DNA from: CAYMDP01 sp964389375
GTDB lineage: Bacteria; Bdellovibrionota; Bdellovibrionia; Bdellovibrionales; UBA1609
Assembly (NCBI GenBank): GCA_964389375.1
Contig: CAYMDP010000001.1
Span: forward strand, 62,001-126,000
Direction of reading: 5' to 3'
Length of the DNA stretch: 64,000 bases
In this document: positions 7,632 to 16,833 of the stretch, piece by piece
Layout of the letters: the number at the start of each line of letters is the position of its first letter
Numbering within the stretch: position 1 is the stretch's first letter
Program-made: the position numbers and the translations under genes
The notes under the pieces: generated by a model
Seen by the model: the letters and a program-made list of their open reading frames with translations, nothing else
Told to the model about the DNA's origin: nothing
Database searches by the model: none

Positions 7632-9188
7632 TTACTTGTAGCTTTGACTCTGCGAGCTGACCAGCTCAACTATGGCCTCAGCAACCCGAATTCCATCACA
7701 AGCGGCAGAGGTAATTCCCCCTGCATAGCCAGCACCTTCTCCTGTAGGGTAAAGGCCTTGATGGCTAACTGACTGCAAAGTTTTTGTATCGCGAGTAATG
7801 CGAATCGGGCAAGACGTCCTGGATTCGGGTCCATGAAACTGGGCCTTTGGATCGATAAAGCCCTTCATGTTTTTATCAAAGCGCTCTAGCCCCTGGATTA
7901 AAAACTTATTCATTTCTTCCGAGTACAACTTATGAAGGGGAGTCGCGATGACCCCCGAAGGCGAGGAGCTTTTCGAGACTTCGCCGGTTTTTCTTTCGAT
8001 AAAATCTTTTAAGCTTTGTGCTGGGAGTTCTTTTGTTCCTCCGGCACGGACGACCATTTTTAATGCCTCTTGCTCGATTTGCTTTTGGTACTTCAGGCCA
8101 CCAAAAAGATCAGTCCCGAAATTTTTTTGGTGATCAATCGAGACCACGATTGCGGCATTGGCAAAAGGAGAATTTCTGCGGTAATTACTCATTCCGTTAC
8201 TTACAAGGCCATCGGCTTCAGTCCCCGAAGACAAAACATAACCTCCAGGACACATACAAAAACTATAAACTCCGCGATCCTCGGTTTTGTCATGAAAAGC
8301 CAGGCGGTAAGTGGCAGGTCCCAATTTTGGGTGTTCTGAATAATCTCGATACTGGATTTTATTAATCACTTCCTGCGGATGTTCAATCCGAAGCCCCATG
8401 GCAAAGGATTTGCCTTCCATAAAAACTCCGATTTCATGCAAATGCTGAAACATGGATTCCGAAGAGTGACCACAGGCCAAAATAACATGAGGACTTTTAA
8501 AGTTTGTTCCGGATTCCAGCTCAAGGCCCAGAACTTGTGAATTTTCAGTCAAAATTTTTGAAACCTTAGAATCAAAATGAATCGTGCAGCCATTTTTTTG
8601 TAAATACTCTCGCATCACGGGAATCAATCTTCGAATTCGGTCTGATCCTACATGGGGATTAGACAGGTAGCGGATTTCATCCGGAGCCCCGAACTGCACC
8701 AGGCGATGCATGACATAGGGGATATGCTCGGATTTAATCCGAGTGATCAGTTTGCCGTCTGAGTAAAGGCCAGCACCGCCTTCGCCAAAACCGACATTGT
8801 TTTTGGGATCGAATTCCCCGTAACGCCAAAAGCGATTAATTTTTTTAAGGCGATTCTCGCAGGAAGATCCTTGCTCGAACAAATGGCAGGGGATTCCACG
8901 CTCGATCAAACGAAGGGCCGCAAAAAGACCAGCCGGCCCAGAGCCTACGATCAAGACGGGTTCACCGGAGTAACTTATTTTTTCTAGATTAAACTCAAGC
9001 GTCTTTGCGGGCTCGTTTTTGTCAAAGACCTCGACACTATAAATCATCTGAGGTTTTTCTTTTCGTTTTCTAGCGTCTATCGACTGCCTTAGAATATGAA
9101 AAGAGCCCATATCCGGAACCATCCACTGAAGCTTTTCTTCAAGCTCCTCGTCAAGGTCCAGCGTTAAATCGTTGATTATTTTCGACAT
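7632..9188 (-). CDS. FAD-dependent dehydrogenase, COG2509 type
   Basis: 518 residues. The dinucleotide-binding motif VGSGPAGLFAALRL begins at residue 81. It is followed by the family-specific FWRYGEFDPKNNVGFGEGGAGLYSDGKL and, near the end, the second FAD motif GLYPTGEGAGYAGGITSAACDG. An N-terminal region of about 75 residues precedes the Rossmann fold, as is usual for this uncharacterised flavoprotein family, and total length is typical. It is predicted to be cytoplasmic; the substrate is unknown. It is divergent from psd with 27 bases between the listed starts. Confidence 0.88.
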   Translation of the reverse strand: MSKIINDLTLDLDEELEEKLQWMVPDMGSFHILRQSIDARKRKEKPQMIYSVEVFDKNEPAKTLEFNLEKISYSGEPVLIVGSGPAGLFAALRLIERGIPCHLFEQGSSCENRLKKINRFWRYGEFDPKNNVGFGEGGAGLYSDGKLITRIKSEHIPYVMHRLVQFGAPDEIRYLSNPHVGSDRIRRLIPVMREYLQKNGCTIHFDSKVSKILTENSQVLGLELESGTNFKSPHVILACGHSSESMFQHLHEIGVFMEGKSFAMGLRIEHPQEVINKIQYRDYSEHPKLGPATYRLAFHDKTEDRGVYSFCMCPGGYVLSSGTEADGLVSNGMSNYRRNSPFANAAIVVSIDHQKNFGTDLFGGLKYQKQIEQEALKMVVRAGGTKELPAQSLKDFIERKTGEVSKSSSPSGVIATPLHKLYSEEMNKFLIQGLERFDKNMKGFIDPKAQFHGPESRTSCPIRITRDTKTLQSVSHQGLYPTGEGAGYAGGITSAACDGIRVAEAIVELVSSQSQSYK

Positions 9189-9215
9189 CTCTTTAAAATT
9201 AACCTACTTTAAGCC

Positions 9216-10061
9216 TTGCCGCTACCGACTTGTAAAATCTTAAAGGTGCTTTTTGTGTTTTCACTGACTTTGCTTCACATTTTACCCAAAAGGCTACTCA
9301 GCAGCCTTGTCGGATGGATTGCCAGACGTGAGCATCCAAAGGTTTTAGTCAGGCCCCTGATGACTTGGTTTGCAAATCGTTACAAGCTGAACCTTGGGGA
9401 AGCAGAATTCGAATTTAAGGACTATAAAAGCCTAAACGCTCTGTTTACCCGAAAACTTAAAGCGGGACTTAGACCTCTTGGCCAAGAACCCCTTCATCCT
9501 GCCGATGGTCAGTTGACCAGTTTTGGCAAAATTGAAGACCTAAAGCTGTTCCAGATTAAGGGCCGCAATTACTCGGCAGAAGAGTTTTTAGGCGAGCGAG
9601 CCAGTGAATTTGAGGGCGGTATTTTTGCGACCTATTATTTGTGTCCCACGGATTACCACCGGGTTCACTCTCCAGTTTCTGGAGCCATCCAAAGTTCCAG
9701 GCATCTTGGCGCCACCTTGTGGCCCGTGAATGATTTAAGTGTTAACTCGATCCCAAATTTATTTATTCAGAACGAAAGAACGGTCACAATGATTCAAACC
9801 CCAAAGGGTCCTGTCGCCGTCGTTATGGTTGGCGCAACCAATGTTGGCGAAATACATATGAGTTTTGATTCAACTCTTGTGACCAACCGCAGACCTTTAA
9901 GCCACAAAGTTTACAAAGAGCCCATTCTAATAAAAGCGGGAGATCCCTTAGGAGTTTTTAATATGGGAAGTACCGTCGTTTTGCTGTATCCAAAGTCTTT
10001 TGGAATTGAGCCCCAGCAAATTCAGCCGGGCCCCACGAAAGTCGGCGCAGCTCTTCTTTAA
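9216..10061 (+). CDS. psd: Phosphatidylserine decarboxylase proenzyme
   Basis: Up to 281 residues. It converts phosphatidylserine to phosphatidylethanolamine at the inner membrane using a pyruvoyl group made by self-cleavage. The cleavage motif is MGSTVVLLYP (Ser about 252), and the conserved HPADGQL, CPTDYHRVHSP and VMVGATNVGEI blocks are all present. A hydrophobic N-terminal stretch (about 9-30) anchors the protein. The start is uncertain: the longest frame begins with TTG at 9216, and GTG at 9246 is a plausible alternative. Its stop overlaps that of the convergent transporter gene by 4 bases. Confidence 0.92.
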   Translation: MPLPTCKILKVLFVFSLTLLHILPKRLLSSLVGWIARREHPKVLVRPLMTWFANRYKLNLGEAEFEFKDYKSLNALFTRKLKAGLRPLGQEPLHPADGQLTSFGKIEDLKLFQIKGRNYSAEEFLGERASEFEGGIFATYYLCPTDYHRVHSPVSGAIQSSRHLGATLWPVNDLSVNSIPNLFIQNERTVTMIQTPKGPVAVVMVGATNVGEIHMSFDSTLVTNRRPLSHKVYKEPILIKAGDPLGVFNMGSTVVLLYPKSFGIEPQQIQPGPTKVGAALL

Positions 10062-11569
10062 GATCTTTTGACGACCAAGCCCGGAGAAACTAATTTTCGC
10101 TCGACCAAATCAAAACCTTGTTGAATCACTAAAGCTAAAACTGCCGCAGGAATTGATCCCTCTAAAATCAAAGCGTAGTTATCCAGGCGAATCCCAGTTA
10201 AAATAGGCTGCCCGTAGCCTCCGGCTCCGACAAGGGCTCCAAGTGTTGCGAAGCCGACGTTTATAACTGCAGAAGTTTTTATGCCCGAAAGGATCGAGGG
10301 CAGGGCTAAGGGAAGTTCAATTTTAAAAAGACGAGTCGAGAGCCTTAAGCCTAAGACGGCCGTCGTCTCGCGCAAATTTTGAGGAATCTGCTGAAAGCCC
10401 GAATGAGTGCTTCGGACAATTGGCAGAAGAGCGTAAAGAAACAAAGCAATCAGTGCGGGCGTGTCCCCAATGCCGCTAAATCCAAGAATGTTTAATGGGC
10501 GAATTAAGATCACCAAAAGGGCCAGGGCCGGGATGGTTTGGATAATCCCAACTGTCCAAAGAATGACTTTTCCGGAGCCGGGAGATTTTTCAGCAAAGAC
10601 CCCCAAAGGGATCGCAAACATAATGGCAAGAATCAGTGAAATTGAAACCAAAAGGAGGTGTTCTTTGGTTCTTAGCCAAATCCGCTGGCTGGTCGAAGCA
10701 AGTTTAATTTCGCTATCGATGCCAAAGCGAGATTTTAAAAAATCAGCGGCGACCTGAGAAGATGGGACCTGATCAATTTTAGCCAAGCGATTCAGCCTCG
10801 TCATTTCTTGATCGGAAATCTGCTGGCTGAGTCGTGATAATACTCGGGAAGCTTCTGGCGCGCTGTTTTTGAGGTCTAAGCGATATAAGATCAAAGCCTC
10901 ATAGCGCGGAAAAAACTTAAGATCATCTTCAAGAGCTAAAAGGTCGTAGTAAGCAATCTCAGCATCCGTTGAATAAAAATCCATCACTTGAATATCGCCA
11001 CCTTCAAGAGCTCGATAAGCAATATCATGATCAATTCCTCGAACAAACTGTTGCGGAAGTCCATAGCGAGTTTTAAGTCCAGGCCATCCGTCGCGACGGG
11101 TTCTAAATTCTTCCCCGAGCGCAATTTTTATGTCGGGATGATTTTTGAGATCCGAGATCTTAGATATCCCTAAGGCTTCGGCCTCGGATCTTTTCATTCC
11201 AATTGCATAGGTATTGTTAAATCCAAGTGGTGGAAGAATTCCAATTCCAAAGCGAGAAAGCTCTTCTTTAAACTCACTAAAATCATTGATGTTCTTTTGA
11301 AGAATCTCTTCTGACAAAGTGCCGGTGTATTCGGCGTAAAAATCGATATCTCCATTAATTAGCGCATTCCAAAGAATACGGGTTCCGCCAAGATCTTTTT
11401 TATGCTCGACCTTGAAGCCTTCGTTTTCGAGGCTGAGTCGAATGATTTCTCCAATTATCACAGATTCAGTAAACTTTTTGGAGCCGACTCGAAGCTTTTC
11501 CGAGGCCCCCGCACCAAGGCAAGTAAAGAAAAGTGTGAAAATGAGAGTAAGAACCCAGCGACGAATCAT
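10058..11569 (-). CDS. Osmoprotectant ABC transporter: substrate-binding and permease domains fused
   Basis: 503 residues. A signal-like N terminus is followed by an OpuAC/OpuCC-type periplasmic binding domain (about 24-285; LRVGSKKFTESVIIGEI, then DFYAEYTGTL). A multi-helix ABC permease domain (about 300-495) carries the EAA-type loop LRETTAVLGLRLSTRLFKIELPLALPSILSG. This binding-then-permease order is one of the known fusions in the glycine-betaine/choline/carnitine (Opu/Pro) class, and the exact ligand cannot be told. It is encoded directly after the ATPase, with a 4-base start/stop overlap. Confidence 0.88.
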   Translation of the reverse strand: MIRRWVLTLIFTLFFTCLGAGASEKLRVGSKKFTESVIIGEIIRLSLENEGFKVEHKKDLGGTRILWNALINGDIDFYAEYTGTLSEEILQKNINDFSEFKEELSRFGIGILPPLGFNNTYAIGMKRSEAEALGISKISDLKNHPDIKIALGEEFRTRRDGWPGLKTRYGLPQQFVRGIDHDIAYRALEGGDIQVMDFYSTDAEIAYYDLLALEDDLKFFPRYEALILYRLDLKNSAPEASRVLSRLSQQISDQEMTRLNRLAKIDQVPSSQVAADFLKSRFGIDSEIKLASTSQRIWLRTKEHLLLVSISLILAIMFAIPLGVFAEKSPGSGKVILWTVGIIQTIPALALLVILIRPLNILGFSGIGDTPALIALFLYALLPIVRSTHSGFQQIPQNLRETTAVLGLRLSTRLFKIELPLALPSILSGIKTSAVINVGFATLGALVGAGGYGQPILTGIRLDNYALILEGSIPAAVLALVIQQGFDLVERKLVSPGLVVKRS

Positions 11570-12303
11570 TCTTCAGCACCCACTTGCCGTTGTGACTGCA
11601 CAAACTGGCTAACGAAGGAGTCCGCTGGATGATCAATTAAATCCTTCAGGCGTCCTTGCTGTAAAATCCGTCCTTGATTCAATAATAGAATTTGATCGGC
11701 CAGAGTTCCGGCTTCATACAAATCATGAGTGACTAGCAGGCAGGTTTTTTTAAGCTCTTTAAAAAGTTGCTTCAATTCAGTTTGTAGCTCATGGCGCGTA
11801 ATTGGATCCAATGCTCCTAAGGGTTCATCTAAAAGTAGAATCGGAGGGTTTTTCATCAAAGCCCTCATTAAACCGACTCTTTGCCTTTGGCCCCCAGAAA
11901 GCTCTTTTGGGTATTGAGTGAGAAGATCCATCGAAAAGCGGGTCAAGCTCGCCAACTCTTCTATGCGGGACTGAATTTGTTTTGAACTCCAACCCGCCTC
12001 TTGTCCAACAAGACTTAAGTTTTCTCTGGCTCGAAGATGAGGAAAAAGTCCCCCATCTTGAATGACGTAGCCTATTTGATCCCGGATGGAATGAAGACTT
12101 GATTTCGAAGCTTCAAGGCCATTGACCAAGACCTCCCCTTGATCGGGAGAATGCAGACCGCAAATCAGTTTTAAAGCTGTGGTTTTTCCCGAGCCGCTTA
12201 AGCCTAAAAGGGCAAAAGTTTTTCCTTCGGGAAGGATCATAGAGAAGTCGATGAGGACGGATTTTTTGTTGAAAGACTTACTGACCCGGCGAAACTCGAT
12301 CAC
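11566..12303 (-). CDS. Osmoprotectant ABC transporter ATP-binding protein
   Basis: 245 residues from GTG 12303, chosen because it begins VIEFRRVSKSFNKK, the normal ABC start. The frame extends to 12360 but that part overlaps the ferredoxin gene. Walker A is GLSGSGKTT, the signature LSGGQRQRVGLMRAL, Walker B ILLLDEPLGALD, and the switch His is in LLVTHDLYEA. It lacks the C-terminal CBS domains of classical OpuCA/ProV. It energises the fused permease encoded next. Its GTG shares one base with the ferredoxin stop (TAGTG), so the three genes form a coupled operon. Confidence 0.9.
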   Translation of the reverse strand: MIEFRRVSKSFNKKSVLIDFSMILPEGKTFALLGLSGSGKTTALKLICGLHSPDQGEVLVNGLEASKSSLHSIRDQIGYVIQDGGLFPHLRARENLSLVGQEAGWSSKQIQSRIEELASLTRFSMDLLTQYPKELSGGQRQRVGLMRALMKNPPILLLDEPLGALDPITRHELQTELKQLFKELKKTCLLVTHDLYEAGTLADQILLLNQGRILQQGRLKDLIDHPADSFVSQFVQSQRQVGAEE

Positions 12304-12554
12304 TATTCGCCGTCGTTTCCAATGGCCTCGACAGGGCAGCCTTCCATTGCTTCTTTGCAAGAGGCTTCTTGAGTTTCATTTTCGGGTTGTTTCATGACAA
12401 AGGCATGCCCATCGTTTTCGTCCATCCCAAAATGGTCGGGCGCAGCTAATACGCAAGCATCACAAGCAATGCATTCGCGGTCGACAAAGAATCGACCGGG
12501 AGCATTTTCATCAAATTTGTTCGCCTTATCTGCCATTTCTGTCTGCCATTTCAC
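12303..12554 (-). CDS. Single-cluster ferredoxin
   Basis: 83 residues from GTG 12554, or 77 from ATG 12536; neither has a clear Shine-Dalgarno. The motif CIACDAC (cysteines spaced CxxCxxC) with a distal CKEAMEGCPVEAI provides ligands for one [4Fe-4S] or [3Fe-4S] cluster. The pattern ECIACDACVLAAPDHFGMDE is like Thermotoga/Bacillus-type monocluster ferredoxins. It is very acidic and a cytoplasmic electron carrier. It is translationally coupled to the ABC ATPase downstream, an unusual partner. Three tandem TGTACA-type repeats lie just upstream. Confidence 0.85.
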   Translation of the reverse strand: MKWQTEMADKANKFDENAPGRFFVDRECIACDACVLAAPDHFGMDENDGHAFVMKQPENETQEASCKEAMEGCPVEAIGNDGE

Positions 12555-12593
12555 TGTACAGTTTTAATGTACAATTTTAATGTACCATTAATT
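12555..12593. promoter_or_regulatory. Three tandem 13-base TGTACA repeats, putative operator
   Basis: TGTACA or TGTACC occurs at 12555, 12568 and 12581, exactly 13 bases apart. Each is followed by an A/T-rich heptamer (GTTTTAA, ATTTTAA, ATTAATT). They abut the GTG start of the ferredoxin gene. Regular spacing of a palindromic hexamer suggests a cooperative regulator site; the binding protein is unknown. Confidence 0.45.
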
Positions 12594-12857
12594 TCGGCCT
12601 AATATTTTACAACTGGCTCACCACATTTTAGTTCCGAGTCCCATTTGTAACTGATGCTAGATTTCAAGTCCACCCCGAGAGAGAAAATGAGGGGGAATTG
12701 TCCGCTGCGAGCTAAGCCTAGCACAAGAATCAAAAGAACTAGGGCAAAAAATAACCTATTTAATCCACTCTGACAAGGGGCTTGTCAGTGAGATGCCTCG
12801 CTGTTACTTTGAGGTCCCAAAATAGTAGCACCAAAAACCTTAAAAGATGCGGCAGTT
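12594..12857. other. Gap upstream of prfC; leader hairpin
   Basis: No gene is seen. The region separates the divergent ferredoxin operon and prfC. CTGACAAG (12770-12777) and CTTGTCAG (12781-12788) form a perfect 8-bp hairpin with loop GGG about 70 bases before the prfC start. It could be a leader structure; no T-run follows. The rest shows no clear motif. Confidence 0.4.
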
Positions 12858-14441
12858 ATGAGTCAGTTAAAATTCGAAGACGAAGTCCTTAGACGACGCA
12901 CCTTTGCCATTATCTCTCACCCAGATGCGGGTAAAACCACGATCACCGAAAAAATCCTCTATCAAGGCGGCGTCATCCGTGAGGCTGGTGAAGTGAAGGG
13001 GAAAAAGGGGACAAAAGCTGCGACCTCCGATTGGATGACTCTCGAACAGCAAAGAGGGGTTTCGATCACCTCCAGCGTGATGCAGTTTGATTTTGAGGGC
13101 CTTCGGGTCAACCTTCTTGATACTCCAGGCCACAAGGATTTTAGTGAAGATACCTATCGCACCTTGATCGCCGCCGACTGTGCCGCCATGTTGATTGATG
13201 CGGCAAAAGGGGTCGAGGTTCAGACTCGAAAGCTCTACGAAGTCTGTCGCCTCAGGCGGATTCCGATTTTTACCTTCGCCAACAAAATGGACCGAGAAGG
13301 TAAAGAGCCCTTGGCTTTGATCGACGATGTGGAAAACACTTTAGGCATTAAGTGCTATCCCATGACTTGGCCCATTGGGATGGGGGACCGATTTTGTGGT
13401 CTTTATCACCGGCAGGAAGTCGCCTTATATCTTTACGAAAAAGGTGTGGAAGAACCAAAAATTATTCCCGTTGAAGGCTGGCGAGATCCAAAAATCGCAG
13501 AGCATGTCAGGGCGGATGTGTACCCCGCTTTCTTGGAAGAAATGGAGCTATTAGAGATTTCTCTTGGAGAATTTTCTGAAGAAGAATTTTTATCTGGAAT
13601 GGTTAGCCCCATGACTTTTGGAAGTGCGAAAAATAACTGGGGTGTGGATTTATTCTTAAAAATATTTGCGCTTTACTCGCCCTCTCCACGTCCTCGAGAA
13701 AGTACGATGGGACTAGTCAGTCCCACGGACAAAACTTTTTCTGGATTCGTTTTTAAGATTCAAGCCAATATGGATCGAAAGCACCGAGACCGAGTGGCTT
13801 TTTTAAGAATTTGCTCAGGCGTTTTTGAACGAGGAATGAAGATCTGGCATGTGCGCCATCAGCGTGAATTGCGTCTGGCTTACGCCAATCAGTTTTTAGC
13901 TCAAGACCGCGAAACGGTGGATATCGCCTATCCCGGCGACATCGTAGGGATTGTGGACACAGGGTATTTTCAGATTGGGGACTGCATAACAGATGGTAAA
14001 AATTTGGAGTTCGATAAAATTCCGCGATTTTCTCCAGAGATCTTCGGCCGCCTTAGTATTAAGGATCCTCTAAAGCGAAAGCAGCTCCAAAAAGGGGTTC
14101 AGCAGTTGGCCGAAGAAGGGGCGATTCAGCTTTTCTATGAGCCCCATCTGGGCCAACAGGATCCGGTCTTGGGAGTCGTCGGAGAGCTTCAGTTTGAGGT
14201 TTTATTGTTCCGCTTAAATGACGAGTATAAACTGGATGTGCGATTGGACCGACTGCCTTACTCGGTGGCGCGGTGGCCGCGAAAAATGGATGGCAGCCCT
14301 GTGACCTCGGCCCTTCAGGGGGGAGCTAAGCTCTTTCAGGACGTGGACAACTTGCCTGTAGTTCTCCTCGAAAAAGAATGGGATATAAACTGGTTGAAAC
14401 GAGAAAACCCGGACATCGAATTCCATTTTGCAGCCCGATAG
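12858..14441 (+). CDS. prfC: Peptide chain release factor 3
   Basis: 527 residues, the normal RF3 length. GTPase motifs: SHPDAGKTT (G1, about 20-28), the RF3-specific GVSITSS (G2), DTPGHKDF (G3) and NKMD (G4). Domain II and the C-terminal domain (GVVGELQFEVL) follow. RF3 recycles RF1/RF2 from the ribosome after peptide release. It stands alone with its own 5' region, and udk follows 150 bases later. Confidence 0.95.
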   Translation: MSQLKFEDEVLRRRTFAIISHPDAGKTTITEKILYQGGVIREAGEVKGKKGTKAATSDWMTLEQQRGVSITSSVMQFDFEGLRVNLLDTPGHKDFSEDTYRTLIAADCAAMLIDAAKGVEVQTRKLYEVCRLRRIPIFTFANKMDREGKEPLALIDDVENTLGIKCYPMTWPIGMGDRFCGLYHRQEVALYLYEKGVEEPKIIPVEGWRDPKIAEHVRADVYPAFLEEMELLEISLGEFSEEEFLSGMVSPMTFGSAKNNWGVDLFLKIFALYSPSPRPRESTMGLVSPTDKTFSGFVFKIQANMDRKHRDRVAFLRICSGVFERGMKIWHVRHQRELRLAYANQFLAQDRETVDIAYPGDIVGIVDTGYFQIGDCITDGKNLEFDKIPRFSPEIFGRLSIKDPLKRKQLQKGVQQLAEEGAIQLFYEPHLGQQDPVLGVVGELQFEVLLFRLNDEYKLDVRLDRLPYSVARWPRKMDGSPVTSALQGGAKLFQDVDNLPVVLLEKEWDINWLKRENPDIEFHFAAR

Positions 14442-14591
14442 GGCCTAATTTTGAGGCGGATTCTCTAGCTTTTATTAGGGCGAGCCTAAAAGATCTAAAA
14501 AGCTGATTTTTACCTTGTACTGAGTCGGGAATTTGCATTAATTACAGGCAGCAGAAGTCTTACTTTTGCAAAATTAAAGCCCTTAGGTTGA

Positions 14592-15269
14592 ATGATGGAA
14601 GTCGTTAATTTGGAAAGTCCAAACCGCAATAAGCACCTAAGAGATTTTGATTCTGTATTGGTCATCGGCATTGCCGGGGGCAGCGGCTCTGGGAAAACAA
14701 CTTTTGCCCGGCTTTTAGGCGCTCATTTAGGTGAGGGCTTTTGTGGCATCCTTAGGCAAGATAGTTATTACTTAGATCAAAGCGGACTTTTTGATCACGA
14801 CGGTGGACGGGTTAATTATGATCACCCTGAGTCCATCGAATTCTCGCTGATGATCGAACATCTTAATCAATTAAAAGCGGGCCACGATTTAAAGGTGCCC
14901 CAGTATGATTTTGTGACCCATAAAAGACTTTCGACCCACGAGCCTTTTCCATGTCGCCCGGTGATCATCGTAGATGGGATCTTAATTCTGACTCAGCCAG
15001 CTTTGCGGGATGTTTTGGATGTCAGCATTTTTGTGGATACCGCAGAGGATCTTCGCTTTCAGCGCAGACTTTATCGCGACACAAGAGAGCGGGGGCGAAC
15101 TGCAGAAGGCGTTAAAGAACAGTTTTTTTCTCAAGTAAAACCCATGCATGATTTATTTGTAGAGCCTTCTCGGGATTTCGCCCAGAGGGTTATTTCTGGG
15201 GAAAAAAGCTTTGGGCCTGAAATCGAAAAATTAGTCTACGGGCTAGAAAACCGAAGCCTAAATATTTAG
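14592..15269 (+). CDS. udk: Uridine kinase
   Basis: 225 residues; adjacent ATGs at 14592 and 14595 cannot be separated. The P-loop GIAGGSGSGKTTFA and then QDSYYLD, NYDHPESIEF and PQYDFVTHKR are the conserved uridine/cytidine-kinase blocks. DTAEDLRFQRRLYRDTRERGR is the lid region. It phosphorylates uridine and cytidine to UMP and CMP for pyrimidine salvage. Length is normal. Confidence 0.93.
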   Translation: MMEVVNLESPNRNKHLRDFDSVLVIGIAGGSGSGKTTFARLLGAHLGEGFCGILRQDSYYLDQSGLFDHDGGRVNYDHPESIEFSLMIEHLNQLKAGHDLKVPQYDFVTHKRLSTHEPFPCRPVIIVDGILILTQPALRDVLDVSIFVDTAEDLRFQRRLYRDTRERGRTAEGVKEQFFSQVKPMHDLFVEPSRDFAQRVISGEKSFGPEIEKLVYGLENRSLNI

Positions 15270-15537
15270 CCCTTACTCTTAAGTTTCCCCTTCGAATTTG
15301 TCCAAATTGTAATCGGGTTCCGTACCAGAGCTTTTGCTAAACGATGATGACTCAGCCTTGCTACCACTGGGGACCTGGAACCTCGGGACGAATTTACCCG
15401 AGGGTCGACGCACCCAAGTAAGACAGGCGCTGGATTTTGGTCTAGGCTTGTTCAATGATCTTGTGCAAACCTACTCTCGGTGAAGACTTTAGAGTTAAAC
15501 TAGGGCGGTTTATAGATATCGCTAAGGGAGATAATGA
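15270..15537. other. 268-base gap with a 7-bp hairpin
   Basis: No coding frame is supported. CCTCGGG (15381-15387) pairs with CCCGAGG (15397-15403) around a 9-base loop, and the flanks are GC-rich. I could not match it to RNase P, tmRNA, SRP RNA or a confident 6S RNA. An unannotated small RNA is possible. The end carries the GGGAG ribosome site of the next gene. Confidence 0.3.
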
Positions 15538-16710
15538 ATGAAGTTTGTTAATTTTGGGTCTTTATTGGTTCTGGGCTCGGTTGCGATTGTTGCTTTGATT
15601 GGCTGTGAAAGTACAAAAAAAATTGCAAGCCCTCAGCAAGCCGGTTGGGCCGATTCGATGCAGGGTTTAGCTGCGGATATTCGAGAAATTATTCCTTACG
15701 TTTATAGTAAGAAAAATTTCTTTGATCCAAAAAATCAAAAGACCATTGACGAAAAACTATCTCGCTTTAGTCAGCAGGCACATAAAATTACTCCAAAAAT
15801 GGGCGAAAGTTTTTTCGGAAAAGATCCCATGGTGAATTATTCTTTAGACCAGATGAAGGATGATATCCTGCGCTCAAGAGATGCCTTTAAGTTAGGCCAA
15901 CTTGAGTACTCTCAGAGTATGGCAAAGTCCGTTGTGAATCATTGCTTTCGCTGTCATTCAGTGGTCTCGGTTGGATCTGCGGCCCACTGGGAAGTTAAAG
16001 GAATTGCGGATCTTGACCTTAAGTCGCTTGAGAAAGTGGATTTAATGGTTGCGACGCGGCAGTATGATCAAGCCATTGCTCAACTTGAAAGCATGATTAA
16101 GGACGCCGATACCCTTCGCCACCAACCCTTTGAGTTTGAAGCTGCCTTAAGAAAATATTTAGCTTTAATGGTCAGAATTAAAGCCGACCCCACGCGGGCG
16201 TCCGAGCGTTTAGAGGCAGTGCTTCAAATGAATGCACCCTTTTATTTGGCTGAACAGGTACGAAGCTGGAAGAAGTCCTTGGACTCTTGGAGTCTTTCAA
16301 TGAAAAAGGACAAAGCCCGAGGGGCTTTTGTTTTGGGGCAAGACAGAATGAAGAAAGCTCATGAGCTTCAGCAGTATGCAAAAGATCATGCAGGAGATGT
16401 CGAGTTTTTGCGCGCAACTTCTTACCTTCATGAGGCCTTAAAAAGCCCCAAGGCCAGTGAGCTTCAGCTGGCTCAGGCTTATCTTGGCTTAGGCGAGGCT
16501 TATGAAATTTTGGACGAATTGGGTTACTGGAATCTTCACGAGGTCTATTACGAGTCCTGCATTTTAAAGTCGCCAAAGTCGGCGGTGGGTCGAAATTGTT
16601 TTCGCCGGCTTGAGTCGAGTGTCTATATGGGGTATTCGGGAAGTTCAGGTGTTCATTTGCCAGCTCAAGAAAAAGCGCGTCTGGATCGTTTAAAATCGCT
16701 TTTGGAGTAG
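15538..16710 (+). CDS. Mono-haem c-type cytochrome-like lipoprotein
   Basis: 390 residues. The signal peptide ends in a lipobox ALIGC (Cys 23), so the protein is probably lipid-anchored. One CxxCH motif (NHCFRCHS, about 137) predicts a covalent c-haem in a helical N-terminal domain, with Met candidates upstream. The C-terminal half (about 170-390) is alpha-helical and TPR-like (RQYDQAIAQLESMI; LAQAYLGLGEAYEILDELG). The fold and partner are unknown; it probably works in periplasmic electron transfer or sensing. GGGAG lies 8 bases before the ATG. Confidence 0.7.
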   Translation: MKFVNFGSLLVLGSVAIVALIGCESTKKIASPQQAGWADSMQGLAADIREIIPYVYSKKNFFDPKNQKTIDEKLSRFSQQAHKITPKMGESFFGKDPMVNYSLDQMKDDILRSRDAFKLGQLEYSQSMAKSVVNHCFRCHSVVSVGSAAHWEVKGIADLDLKSLEKVDLMVATRQYDQAIAQLESMIKDADTLRHQPFEFEAALRKYLALMVRIKADPTRASERLEAVLQMNAPFYLAEQVRSWKKSLDSWSLSMKKDKARGAFVLGQDRMKKAHELQQYAKDHAGDVEFLRATSYLHEALKSPKASELQLAQAYLGLGEAYEILDELGYWNLHEVYYESCILKSPKSAVGRNCFRRLESSVYMGYSGSSGVHLPAQEKARLDRLKSLLE

Positions 16711-16833
16711 GCACAGCTCCTTCGAAGGCTAGGCAGTTATTTCCTCGACCATTATTTATGAAAGAGTTTTTGACCTTTCAGAAATTGAGCTTAGCATTTT
16801 ATTAGAGAACGAATTTACTTTAAGGAGGATCCT

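Noticed and set aside
15270..15537. 6S RNA or RNase P RNA
   Set aside because: The diagnostic conserved blocks and long closing stem were not found by eye.
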